Source: Methanobacterium bryantii (GTDB taxonomy: Archaea > Methanobacteriota > Methanobacteria > Methanobacteriales > Methanobacteriaceae). Taken from it: DNA of 64,000 nt. The notes beneath the pieces were generated by a model. The model was not told the origin of the DNA. It did no database searches and worked only from the letters and a program-made list of their open reading frames with translations. The position numbers and the translations under genes are program-made. Shown piece after piece: positions 38,893 to 46,986 of this stretch. Every line of letters begins with the position of its first letter. Position 1 is the first letter of the stretch. The stretch covers positions 1-64,000 of the forward strand of contig NZ_LMVM01000039.1 in assembly GCF_002287175.1 (NCBI RefSeq). The letters are read 5' to 3'.

Positions 38893-39540
38893 TTAATCTC
38901 CTATTACATTTTCAATATCCTGCAGATTTATTAGAGCAGGTTCAGTGATTCTACTTTGTGAGCATACACCAAGCATATAATCACCTCCACAAATGTTCCA
39001 AAGCCCAAAACTGCCAGTATTTTCTCTGTGTATCAGTTCTATTTGATCATTAATTTGTATGCAAAATTCGTCAAGAGCAAGCCTAAATCCTAAGCCTGTC
39101 ATTTTCATATAACTCTCTTTTAATACCCATAATTCAAAAAAAGCTTTCTTTTGGTTGTTATTATTTAAAATATACTCATACTCAGTGCCGTAAAAAAAAT
39201 ACTTCGCTAAACTCAAATCAATATCCTGAACGTATTCAATGTCAACACCAACTGGAGAATCAGAAACTGCACATGCCACATATTTTTCAGAATGTGAAAG
39301 ATTAAAATGTATATCAGAATAGTTTTTCAAATAGGGCTTACCATATTTATCTATATCAAATATGGGGTTACTGATGCCAATTTTATCTAAAACATGGTTT
39401 AACAGGACTTCCACCCCAACAGACAAATTTCTATCTTTTTTGTGAAAATATCTGCTGGATTTTTTTATTCTTGTCTTTGATACAGAACTCTTTATTCTGT
39501 TAAAGTCAAGTTCTGATACATCCATGTAATATAACAACAT
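38893..39540 (-). CDS. 4'-phosphopantetheinyl transferase (Sfp type)
   Basis: 215 residues. Contains the family signatures VGVDIEYVQDIDL (Mg ligands) and FELWVLKESYMKMTGLGF (WxxKESxxK). It transfers phosphopantetheine from CoA to the Ser of carrier domains, here T1 and T2 of the NRPS that starts 23 nt further on. Archaea do not need it for fatty acid synthesis, so its presence directly before the NRPS supports a working cluster. It is the first gene of the minus-strand unit; alternative start ATG at 39525. Confidence 0.92.
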   Translation of the reverse strand: MLLYYMDVSELDFNRIKSSVSKTRIKKSSRYFHKKDRNLSVGVEVLLNHVLDKIGISNPIFDIDKYGKPYLKNYSDIHFNLSHSEKYVACAVSDSPVGVDIEYVQDIDLSLAKYFFYGTEYEYILNNNNQKKAFFELWVLKESYMKMTGLGFRLALDEFCIQINDQIELIHRENTGSFGLWNICGGDYMLGVCSQSRITEPALINLQDIENVIGD

Positions 39541-39826
39541 TTTTTCACATCAAATTACTTATAATGTAATAATATTGTCAATTGATGCTCCAAATCAACT
39601 ATTTTTTTTTAATTTATTATAATATTACATGAAAATCATCCAATCAATTATTTAAACTTATGGAATCCCATGAGATTCTTTAAATGATACATGAAATAGG
39701 ATTCAATCTAATAAAAATAAAAAAATTAAAAAAAGTCTTATATCCAATATATGCCGGCTTAAAAACCTAATATTCAAATAATAAGAGTTAATATCCCAAA
39801 ATAAGTATTTAAAACTATGAATTAAT
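39541..39826. other. AT-rich intergenic stretch between the NRPS unit and nadX
   Basis: It should carry the promoter of the PPTase-NRPS unit and the terminator of nadX (A/T runs near 39717-39735). No ORF is visible. Confidence 0.4.
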
Positions 39827-40696
39827 TTATATCCCAACATTCAGGTTTTTATTTAGACTTTTAATTAGTTTAACCACAGAATATGCGGCTAAAAGACTTG
39901 TTTTTGGGTTTGTAGCACAGGTCTCATTTTCAGTAATGGTCCGGAACTTGCCAAAATCACCTGCCACACAGACTTCATGGCAGTTCCGGCTCACATTAGG
40001 GTCAGCTATGATTTTCACATCCACTTCTTTACCATACGCAATGCTCAATGCAGCGGCCACATTAATGTTTGCAGGAAATTTACGTACTGCATCCCCCGCT
40101 TTACCTTCATATAACACTGTTTCAGTATCTACTGAGATCCCAAGTGATTCCGGAGATTTGCGGGTAACTAAACTCACTTCATTTATCTCCCCAATAGAAG
40201 CTGCTTTAATACCATCTAACCCAACAACAGCCCCAGAAGGTGCATATATTCGGGAATTGTTTTCCTCAGCTATCTTCCCCAAATAATTTCTAAAATCTAG
40301 ATCTATTAAAGCTCCCATGCTCATTATAATGACATCTTTTCCCATTTTAAGGATTTGGGGGACAACTTTTACAACTGCATCCTGAGATGCAGCTTCAATT
40401 ACAAGATCCACATTGTTTACCATATCATTTACATCTTCAACTGCGATTCCATCCACTTGAGATGCTAAGTTTTCAGCCCTTTCCATATCCATGTCATGAA
40501 AAAATTTTAGATCCGCATTCAGCTCCCCTTTTGCAGCAGAATTAGTTATTATACTTGCTATGGCACCACATCCCAGGATCCCTGCAACCATAACACTGCG
40601 CGGGTATTCCTTAGTTAAATTTTCAGAATTAGACTCCAAATACAAATCTTCACTTTCTTCCATTTCTAAGAATTCATGGAGCGTGGTTTCATTCAT
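39827..40696 (-). CDS. nadX: L-aspartate dehydrogenase
   Basis: 289 residues from the ATG at 40696, with agaaggtg upstream; the in-frame GTG at 40705 overlaps this site. Rossmann loop GILGCGAIAS (~35-45), the catalytic region APSGAVVGLDGIKAA and FPANINVAAALSIAYG, and NCHEVCVAGDFG match archaeal AspDH. It makes iminoaspartate from Asp with NAD(P) for NadA, replacing NadB. An unusual N-terminal extension of ~35 acidic residues precedes the Rossmann fold. It is 24 nt downstream of nadA. Confidence 0.9.
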   Translation of the reverse strand: MNETTLHEFLEMEESEDLYLESNSENLTKEYPRSVMVAGILGCGAIASIITNSAAKGELNADLKFFHDMDMERAENLASQVDGIAVEDVNDMVNNVDLVIEAASQDAVVKVVPQILKMGKDVIIMSMGALIDLDFRNYLGKIAEENNSRIYAPSGAVVGLDGIKAASIGEINEVSLVTRKSPESLGISVDTETVLYEGKAGDAVRKFPANINVAAALSIAYGKEVDVKIIADPNVSRNCHEVCVAGDFGKFRTITENETCATNPKTSLLAAYSVVKLIKSLNKNLNVGI

Positions 40697-40720
40697 TTTA
40701 TACACCTTCTAATTTAATCA

Positions 40721-41638
40721 TTAATTTTTAGAAACTTCAATCATCCTCTTAATTGCCACTTTTGCCTTTTCTGCTATGTTTTTATCAACTTCAACCACAT
40801 ATTCTCCAGTTAAAAGACAATTTTTAACATTCCCAATTGTATACAACTTCATATTCTCACAAATTGCATCATTTAGAGCCGGAATGAATGTTTTATCAGG
40901 ATTTTCCCGTTTTAAGCGCGTGACCATATCCACTTCAGTGCATATAATAAATGTTTTTTTAGGTGATCTAGCTACGTGGTGAATCATACCTCCTGTGCTT
41001 AAAACATTATCTGCAAAATTTTGCACCTCAGGATCGCATTCTGGATGGACCAGTATCTCTGCATCATGATATTTACTTCTTAAAAAATGTAAATCTCCTA
41101 AATCGAACAATTTATGGACGTAACAGTATCCCTGTGAAGGCATAGGTATAATCTCTTTATTCACCTTTTTAGAGACGTACCATGCCAGGTTTCTATCTGG
41201 ACCAAAGAGTATTTTTTCTTGAGGAATGCTTTCCACTACTTTAACTGCATTTGAAGAAGTACATAAAATTTCAGCTTCCGCCTTAGCTTCAGCCAGCGTA
41301 TTAACATAAAGAACTGCAGCTGTATCCGGATACATTTTTTTAAACTTTTTAACATCTTTTGCATTAAGCATGCATGCCATTGGACATTTTGCTTGAGTAT
41401 CTGGAATCAATATTTTTTTGTTGGGGTTTAATATTGCTGCTGTCTCTGCCATGAAATCGACCCCGCAGAAAACTACAATATCGGATTCATCTATTTCTGA
41501 TGCTTTTATACAGAGTTCAAGTGAATCTCCTACAAAATCTGCAATTTCCTGTATATCACCAGTTTGATAATTGTGAGCTAATATTATTGCATTTTTTTCC
41601 TTTTTAAGCCGCTCGATTTCCTGCAGATCACTTAACAT
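40721..41638 (-). CDS. nadA: Quinolinate synthase A
   Basis: 305 residues with a gtgat site. AHNYQTGDIQEIADFVGDSLEL, FCGVDFMAET, CPMACML, HPECDPEV and STGGM are family signatures, and the three [4Fe-4S] Cys appear in FCGVDF, VHPECD and KNCLLTGE. It condenses iminoaspartate with dihydroxyacetone phosphate to quinolinate. First gene of the nadA-nadX operon. Confidence 0.93.
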   Translation of the reverse strand: MLSDLQEIERLKKEKNAIILAHNYQTGDIQEIADFVGDSLELCIKASEIDESDIVVFCGVDFMAETAAILNPNKKILIPDTQAKCPMACMLNAKDVKKFKKMYPDTAAVLYVNTLAEAKAEAEILCTSSNAVKVVESIPQEKILFGPDRNLAWYVSKKVNKEIIPMPSQGYCYVHKLFDLGDLHFLRSKYHDAEILVHPECDPEVQNFADNVLSTGGMIHHVARSPKKTFIICTEVDMVTRLKRENPDKTFIPALNDAICENMKLYTIGNVKNCLLTGEYVVEVDKNIAEKAKVAIKRMIEVSKN

Positions 41639-41761
41639 AAAATCACTTTAAATTATATCAATAAAATTAGTTTTCCCAGTAATTATGCTAATTAAAGCAT
41701 GTAACCTCTTATTTCTTTAAGTTTATATCCCCTATTCCAGATCTTAATTTTTCATTCGATT

Positions 41762-41817
41762 AAAAAAAAATAGGGCATCGGAGGCGGTATTGAGCGAAAT
41801 TAATTTAGATGCCCTAT
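41762..41817 (-). ncRNA. Candidate small RNA or terminator hairpin with anti-Shine-Dalgarno loop
   Basis: On the minus strand a perfect 10-bp stem (AUAGGGCAUC 41817-41808, GAUGCCCUAU 41779-41770) encloses a 28-nt loop and runs into eight more U (41769-41762). The loop holds UACCGCCUCC (41789-41780), the exact complement of GGAGGCGGUA in the leaders of the wall-protein genes at 1029, 3079 and 6090. A TATA-like ctatttaaat near 41853-41863 (minus strand) could start a short transcript; otherwise it is the terminator of the SDR remnant. On the plus strand the same bases offer GGAGGCGGTA before a 12-codon TTG frame, a weaker reading. Confidence 0.45.
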
Positions 41818-41851
41818 GCACTGTTTAAAGGTTAATTATGGCCAAATCCAT

Positions 41852-42205
41852 TTAAATAGCACCTGTCACATCAACACTAAAATCTATCTCCCAAATTCCC
41901 TCCCCGATATCCAAAACTGGAGTTATGATGTCTGCTATCCCTGCACAATTAAGTATTATATCCAATTTTCCAAATTCATTTACAGCAGCATTGATTGCAC
42001 TTTGGATATTTTCATTATCATCGCCTGCAGAAACAAATATAATTTTTTTGCTGTCGCTAATCTGATTGATATCATCTCCCAGTTTTTCATCTGCTCCTAA
42101 AACTACAACAACTGATGCACCTTCCTTTGCAAAAAGTCTGGCAACTTCATTTCGTATTCCTGAGCTCGCACCATTAACAAGTACTACCTTATTCTCCAAT
42201 TTCAT
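41852..42205 (-). pseudogene. Truncated short-chain dehydrogenase/reductase
   Basis: 117 residues covering only the N-terminal half of an SDR: NGASSGIRNEVARLF, where the last Gly of GxxxGxG is replaced by Arg, then ILNCAGIAD for the NAG motif, and stop right after FSVDVTGAI. The catalytic Ser, Tyr and Lys are missing. A proper ribosome binding site (ggggat) remains, so it is a remnant behind adh and fno in the same operon. Confidence 0.75.
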
Positions 42206-42243
42206 TATTTTTATCCCCTTTTAGTGAAGTGGTAATTTGTACT

Positions 42244-42909
42244 TTATTTAGCTAAACCAGTGATCCTGATTCCCCCAAATTGAGTTTTATTTCGTATATT
42301 TAAACCAATCAAGAGAGGAGTAATCTTTTCTATTATTTTAGCTCTTTCTAAGGGTCCACAGTCAATTACATTGACACCTGGAATTTTCTCAATTAATTCA
42401 GAAGCAACTGCCTTAGAATTTGCATCATCACCAGAAATAAGGCAGTCGCAGTCAATTGGTTCTTTAAAGTCCATTAAAGCCGCAGAACTGATATTATTAA
42501 AAGCACATATCACATTGCTATCTTTTAAGATTTTAGCAGATCTTTCTGCTGCTGCACCGTCCCATAGGTCAACATATTCAATAGGAGATCCACCTATGGC
42601 TGATTCTAGAGGTCCTGTAGCATCTAATAATATTTTACCGCTTGCTCCTTCTTTAATAGAACGTAAAGTTGATTTTTGAGCAGCTAATGGTACGGTTAAA
42701 ACCAATAATTCAGCTTCTACTGCAGCATCAGCATTCTCAGCAGCTTTAATATTATCTACACCGCCCAAAAGGTCTTTTACCTTACCTACAGCAGCTTCAG
42801 CTTTTTCAGCTGTTCTTGAACCTATTATAACATCTTCTCCAGCTTGCACAAAACGTATGGCGATTCCCAATCCTTGCCCACCTGTTCCACCAATTATTGC
42901 TATTTTCAT
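42244..42909 (-). CDS. fno: F420H2:NADP oxidoreductase
   Basis: 221 residues with gggtgat upstream. KIAIIGGTGGQGLGIAIRF is the NADP-binding loop, IGSRTAEKAEAA carries the Ser-Arg that binds the 2'-phosphate, and DATGPL, AFNNISSAAL and CDCLISGDD match Fno. It moves hydride between F420 and NADP. Directly downstream of the NADP-type alcohol dehydrogenase, it would turn NADPH from alcohol oxidation into F420H2 for methanogenesis. Confidence 0.92.
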   Translation of the reverse strand: MKIAIIGGTGGQGLGIAIRFVQAGEDVIIGSRTAEKAEAAVGKVKDLLGGVDNIKAAENADAAVEAELLVLTVPLAAQKSTLRSIKEGASGKILLDATGPLESAIGGSPIEYVDLWDGAAAERSAKILKDSNVICAFNNISSAALMDFKEPIDCDCLISGDDANSKAVASELIEKIPGVNVIDCGPLERAKIIEKITPLLIGLNIRNKTQFGGIRITGLAK

Positions 42910-42958
42910 ATTATCACCCTTTAATTTTAAAATTAAAAATAAAAAATTGAATTGGCAC

Positions 42959-44029
42959 CTATTCTAGAAGGACGACTGGTTTAATTAAGTCCCTAGGTTT
43001 CTCTTTCATCAGCAAAAGAGCTTCTTCTATTTTATCAAAACCTTTAAATTTATGGGTTACCAGTAACTCAGGGTCCATACGTCCGTATGTTATAAGATCT
43101 GCCAGTCTTTCCATCCTGACTCTTCCACCCGGGCAAAGACCAGTAATTATATCTTTGTCTGCCATACCAAATCCCCATCCTACACGGCATAGTGGCAGAG
43201 TATCTTTTTCTCCTTCCCCTTTACCAAAGTAGTTGTTGTTGGAAATTTTCGATCCTGCTTTAGCCATTTTACATGCATCTATTAGGATATCAGGACCACC
43301 ACCAGATATGATTACTGCATCAACACCTTCTCCATCGGTTGCATCAAGGATCTGTTCTGCAGTATCTCCATCTCTGTAGCTGATTATATCTGTAGCGCCG
43401 TATTTTTTGGCTACTTCAACGGATACAGGTCTGGTACCGACTGCAAATATTCTTCCAGCACCCCTGAGTTTTGCACCAGCTATACCGCAAAGCCCAACTG
43501 CACCGATACCAAGAACGGCTACCGTACTTCCAAGTTCAATTCCTGCATTTTCAGCCCCCATAAAACCAGTGCTCATCATATCTGTGATCATGACAGCTGC
43601 TTCCTGGGACATTCCTTCTGGTAAATGTGCCAGGTTGTTATCTGCGAGATTAACATGGAAAAATTCACCGAATACCCCATCTTTAAAGTTAGAATATTTC
43701 CAACCTCCACATGCTCCCCCTGTTTGTGAAGGGAAACCACGCTGCACGGCTTCCGAATCCCAGTCAGGAGTTATAGCTGGTACAATTACTCTATCACCAG
43801 GTTTGAAGTCTTTGACTTCAGTTCCCACTTCGTCTACTATCCCTACAGCTTCGTGTCCTAAAATCATGTTGTGTCTGTCACCTATTGCTCCTTCCCAGAC
43901 AGTGTGAACATCAGAAGTACATGGTGCTAGACATGTTGGCCTAACAATAGCATCCCTTGGACCACATTTTGGTCTGTCTTTTTCTATCCATCCAGTCTCT
44001 CCTATTTTTAACATAGCAAATCCTTTCAT
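42959..44029 (-). CDS. adh: NADP-dependent secondary alcohol dehydrogenase
   Basis: 356 residues with gaggtga upstream. It resembles the Thermoanaerobacter/Clostridium secondary ADH throughout: catalytic Zn ligands in PCTSDVHTV (Cys37), LGHEAVG (His59, Glu60) and ITDMMSTGF (Asp150), the NADP loop GIGAVG, and VGTRP with later Tyr for the 2'-phosphate. It oxidises 2-propanol or 2-butanol (and reduces ketones) with NADP; such growth is known in some Methanobacterium. The promoter has the AACATACCGAATGTT palindrome touching the TATA box. First gene of adh-fno-SDR'. Confidence 0.93.
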   Translation of the reverse strand: MKGFAMLKIGETGWIEKDRPKCGPRDAIVRPTCLAPCTSDVHTVWEGAIGDRHNMILGHEAVGIVDEVGTEVKDFKPGDRVIVPAITPDWDSEAVQRGFPSQTGGACGGWKYSNFKDGVFGEFFHVNLADNNLAHLPEGMSQEAAVMITDMMSTGFMGAENAGIELGSTVAVLGIGAVGLCGIAGAKLRGAGRIFAVGTRPVSVEVAKKYGATDIISYRDGDTAEQILDATDGEGVDAVIISGGGPDILIDACKMAKAGSKISNNNYFGKGEGEKDTLPLCRVGWGFGMADKDIITGLCPGGRVRMERLADLITYGRMDPELLVTHKFKGFDKIEEALLLMKEKPRDLIKPVVLLE

Positions 44030-44548
44030 TTTAATTCACCTCGTTTAACTCTTGAGTAAGGATTGTGAGTTATGATATATAAACATACCGAATGTTCTGT
44101 TTGCAATGATTAATAATAAATATTCATAGAGACCGTTCTCTAGGTAATTGGGGTGAAGAAAAAGTTTCAAATTTTTTTTTGTCAAAATTAATCAGGATAA
44201 ACGACAATTATCAATCAACACATTCTTTATTCAAGAATCATGCATCTACTAAGCTTATGAAATTAAATTAAGATTTTTTCAGATTATATTAATATATTTT
44301 AATCCAATTAAATCATTATAAAATATGCTTTAAAGTAAAATGTAATGATTATTTTATATACTAAATCTACATATTTTAAACCATATCCATTCCATAAACA
44401 TTCCAAATGTATTTAGAGTTTTAAATGCCGCAGAATAAACTTATTAAATTGTTCTATTATTATTTAATCAATATTTTAATTTGATTGTCATTAGATGATC
44501 AGTAACACATATATAACTTTTATTATTAAACTATAAAAGGGAGAAAAT
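44030..44548. promoter_or_regulatory. Intergenic control region between adh and the first TetR gene
   Basis: Contains the adh operator (44082-44096) and a second perfect palindrome, TAGAGA-CCGT-TCTCTA (44127-44142), of the kind bound by TetR proteins. A TATA-like acatatataac near 44507-44517 serves the TetR gene. The rest is AT-rich without an ORF. Confidence 0.6.
44082..44096 (-). promoter_or_regulatory. Palindromic operator overlapping the adh TATA region
   Basis: On the minus strand AACATTCGGTATGTT runs into TTTATATA. About 35 bases around it match 46080-46120 almost exactly (attgcaaacaga + operator + tatata). AACAT/ATGTT arms are perfect. A bound repressor would block TBP. Confidence 0.7.
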
Positions 44549-45139
44549 ATGGACACGAAATCTAGGATTATGGAAGAAGCTTTTAAATTATTTCTAAAAA
44601 AAGGATTTGCTGATGTTTCATTGAGCGAAATTATGAAAGCAGCAGATATTACCACTGGAGGATTTTACTATCATTTCGACAGTAAAGATACTCTACTTGT
44701 GAAAGTAATTGAAAAATACATATTTGATTATTTTAGTTCAGTCATAAATCAAATTAGAAATTGTACAGGCACCCCTAAAGAAAAATTAAAAACTATGATA
44801 TTATCCCTTATAGGAGAAACCCATTTATCTAAAAACTCTGAAAAAATAGACTACAGGGCTTTACACTTGTTATTGATGGAAGGTGTTCAGAAATATGAAA
44901 TAATAAGTCAACACTACACAGAATTTTACTATAACCTGTTAAACCTCATTACAGATGTAGTAGATGAAGGTAAAGCTAAAGGCTGTATAAGAAAGGATGT
45001 TGACTCTACAGAAATTGCAACAGTTATCCAAACTACCATGGTAGGAACAGTTTTAATGGGAATAGCAATGCCTGAAATACCCCTAGAAGAAAGGATAAAT
45101 TCCAGTATAGAACAGTTGTGGGATTATATTTCAAAATAA
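44549..45139 (+). CDS. TetR-family regulator (copy 1)
   Basis: 196 residues with gggaga upstream. HTH in residues ~8-55: IMEEAFKLFLKKGFADVSLS, then IMKAADITTGGFYYHF. The C-terminal ligand domain differs in the middle from copy 2. The first ~258 bp are identical to copy 2. Its place opposite adh, and the palindromes nearby, make it the first candidate for the repressor of the alcohol regulon. Confidence 0.9.
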   Translation: MDTKSRIMEEAFKLFLKKGFADVSLSEIMKAADITTGGFYYHFDSKDTLLVKVIEKYIFDYFSSVINQIRNCTGTPKEKLKTMILSLIGETHLSKNSEKIDYRALHLLLMEGVQKYEIISQHYTEFYYNLLNLITDVVDEGKAKGCIRKDVDSTEIATVIQTTMVGTVLMGIAMPEIPLEERINSSIEQLWDYISK

Positions 45140-45210
45140 GCTTAACCCATTAAAAATAGTATTCTTCTTTTAAATTTCCATCATTTTCAGTTATTAACAA
45201 TCACAAAGGT

Positions 45211-45225
45211 AATAGTCGGTATGTT
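45211..45225 (+). promoter_or_regulatory. Half-conserved operator before the second TetR gene
   Basis: AATAGTCGGTATGTT followed by tatat keeps the right half (CGGTATGTTTATAT) of the adh operator but the left arm is changed. Suggests auto- or cross-regulation with lower affinity. Confidence 0.45.
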
Positions 45226-45283
45226 TATATGCCCATATGAAATATACATTAGTTTATAAGTCAAATTAATATGAGATGCATAC

Positions 45284-45895
45284 ATGGACACGAAATCTAG
45301 GATTATGGAAGAAGCTTTTAAATTATTTCTAAAAAAAGGATTTGCTGATGTTTCATTGAGCGAAATTATGAAAGCAGCAGATATTACCACTGGAGGATTT
45401 TACTATCATTTCGACAGTAAAGATACTCTACTTGTGAAAGTAATTGAAAAATACATATTTGATTATTTTAGTTCAGTCATAAATCAAATTAGAAATTGTA
45501 CAGGCACCCCTAAAGAAAAATTAAAAACTATGATATTATCCATCGTAGGGGACGATGCAACCATTAACGCATGTACACAATTATGCCAAGGCTCTGAAAG
45601 AATAGATTACAGGACTTTACACCTGTTATTATTTGAAGGTGTTCAGAAATATGAAATAATAAGTCAACACTACACAGAATTTTACTATAACCTGTTAAAC
45701 CTCATTACAGATGTACTAGATGAAGGTAAAGCTAAAGGCTGTATAAGAAAGGATGTTGACTCTACAGAAATTGCAACAGTTATCCAAACTACCATGGTAG
45801 GAACAGTTTTAATGTGGATAGGAATACCTGAAATGCCGCTAGAAGTAAGAATGAATTCTAATATAGATCATTTATGGGATTATATTTCAAAATAA
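45284..45895 (+). CDS. TetR-family regulator (copy 2)
   Basis: 203 residues. The HTH half is identical in DNA to copy 1 (45284-45541 against 44549-44806), as is a block around residues 122-150. The middle of the ligand domain has a different sequence with two Cys (INACTQLCQGSERIDY), an insertion of several residues. Two regulators with the same DNA-recognition half but different sensors could read two signals at one operator. Confidence 0.9.
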   Translation: MDTKSRIMEEAFKLFLKKGFADVSLSEIMKAADITTGGFYYHFDSKDTLLVKVIEKYIFDYFSSVINQIRNCTGTPKEKLKTMILSIVGDDATINACTQLCQGSERIDYRTLHLLLFEGVQKYEIISQHYTEFYYNLLNLITDVLDEGKAKGCIRKDVDSTEIATVIQTTMVGTVLMWIGIPEMPLEVRMNSNIDHLWDYISK

Positions 45896-46099
45896 GATTT
45901 ACTCATTAAAAAAAATTATTCACTTCTTTTAATACGTAAACTATTTTTTATTTAAGCTGTAACTTGAAGATAGGATATAAAATTACATTCAAGGTACTGC
46001 CCATCTATTTTATTAAAGTCTGTTTGATACTTTTCATTATTTAAATACATCAAATTTAACATGCTTTTCTGATCTATAATTATTAATAATTGCAAACAG

Positions 46100-46114
46100 A
46101 ACATTCGGTATGTT
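46100..46114 (+). promoter_or_regulatory. Operator/promoter of the 46.4 kb unit
   Basis: AACATTCGGTATGTT followed directly by TATATATG, with the same upstream attgcaaacag as at adh. Transcription would start near 46140, upstream of a structured leader. Confidence 0.7.
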
Positions 46115-46149
46115 TATATATGATAAAAGTTCAAAAAAATATTTATAGC

Positions 46150-46212
46150 AAGGCCTCAGATGGCCTTAAATTAGAAAGAAGATGAAATCGGGATAAAAAT
46201 ACTCCCTGATTT
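46150..46212 (+). other. Two hairpins in the presumed 5' leader
   Basis: AAGGCC/GGCCTT with loop TCAGAT (46150-46167) and AAATC-GGGA/TCCC-T-GATTT (46185-46212, one bulge). They lie just after the expected transcription start of the operator-controlled promoter. Between 46240 and 46405 there is a closed frame (..NEFKEALIQARRFTNTYKT..) without a start, perhaps a gene relic. Confidence 0.4.
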
Positions 46213-46470
46213 TACACAAAGGCAACATAGTAGTATAAAAAAAAATAAAAACCACCGGAATAACTTAAAAACCAGATATTCACCTTTTATAATTACATAC
46301 AAGCATATTCCAATGAGTTTAAAGAAGCATTGATACAAGCACGAAGATTTACCAATACCTACAAAACTGTGCAAATGAACAGCTATCAGAAATTCTAATC
46401 AGGGATTAATGATGATTTGATCATCGGAGGTAGCATAAAAGGACTAAATCCTTTTGGAGGTAATATAAAA

Positions 46471-46866
46471 ATGACGACATGTAGTACAAATATAAATGTT
46501 TACGTGAGTAAGATCAAAATGGTCCGACCGAAAAAAAATCCCAAGAATTCTAATTTTGATCTGAACTTAGATTGGAATATTGATTATGTAAAAACAGATG
46601 AAAAAACATTGAAATATGTTTGTACAGTGTCTGCAGTTGGTAAAATGCCCCTTAATTTCGAAATTCATGGATTAATCAAATTTGAAGACAAAAATACAAA
46701 TTTAGAGAGCATATCTGAGGAATTATCGGCTTTGATTATAGATAAGAGTATAAACACAATGAATAACATGTTAAATGAAACTAAAGACATCAAAATACTA
46801 ATTAACACCACAAATAACGCGCATACAACTGAAATTTCGGAAATTGTCCTCAAAGGATGGTGTTAA
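46471..46866 (+). CDS. Hypothetical protein, possibly SecB-like beta-rich fold
   Basis: 131 residues from the ATG at 46471, which has ggaggt 9 nt upstream; the longer frame from 46417 includes two such sites and is unlikely. FDLNLDWNIDYVKTDEKTLKYVCTVS.., then PLNFEIHGLIKFED look like long beta strands followed by a helix (ISEELSALIIDKSINTMNNML). The pattern faintly recalls small SecB-like proteins, but I do not assign a function. It sits between the operator at 46100 and the FdhA-like operon, so it may be the first gene of that unit. Confidence 0.65.
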   Translation: MTTCSTNINVYVSKIKMVRPKKNPKNSNFDLNLDWNIDYVKTDEKTLKYVCTVSAVGKMPLNFEIHGLIKFEDKNTNLESISEELSALIIDKSINTMNNMLNETKDIKILINTTNNAHTTEISEIVLKGWC

Positions 46867-46986
46867 ATAACAATAGCTATTATTTGAGAATTTGGATTAA
46901 AATGCTTTTAAATAAAATTTGATTCAAAGAAGACAGTATAAGACAAATTAAGCTGTAATACTTGAAATTGAGTAAAGGTGAAAAAA

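Noticed and set aside
41789..41827. Plus-strand 12-codon TTG frame after GGAGGCGGTA near nadA
   Set aside because: Too short, weak start, and the same bases are better explained as the loop and stem of a minus-strand hairpin with U-run.
43407..43907. Plus-strand 166-residue frame over adh
   Set aside because: Antisense of an intact, strongly conserved alcohol dehydrogenase.
46171..46374. Minus-strand hydrophobic 67-residue frame
   Set aside because: Lies over the structured leader and A/T runs; no ribosome binding site; composition reflects poly-A read in reverse.
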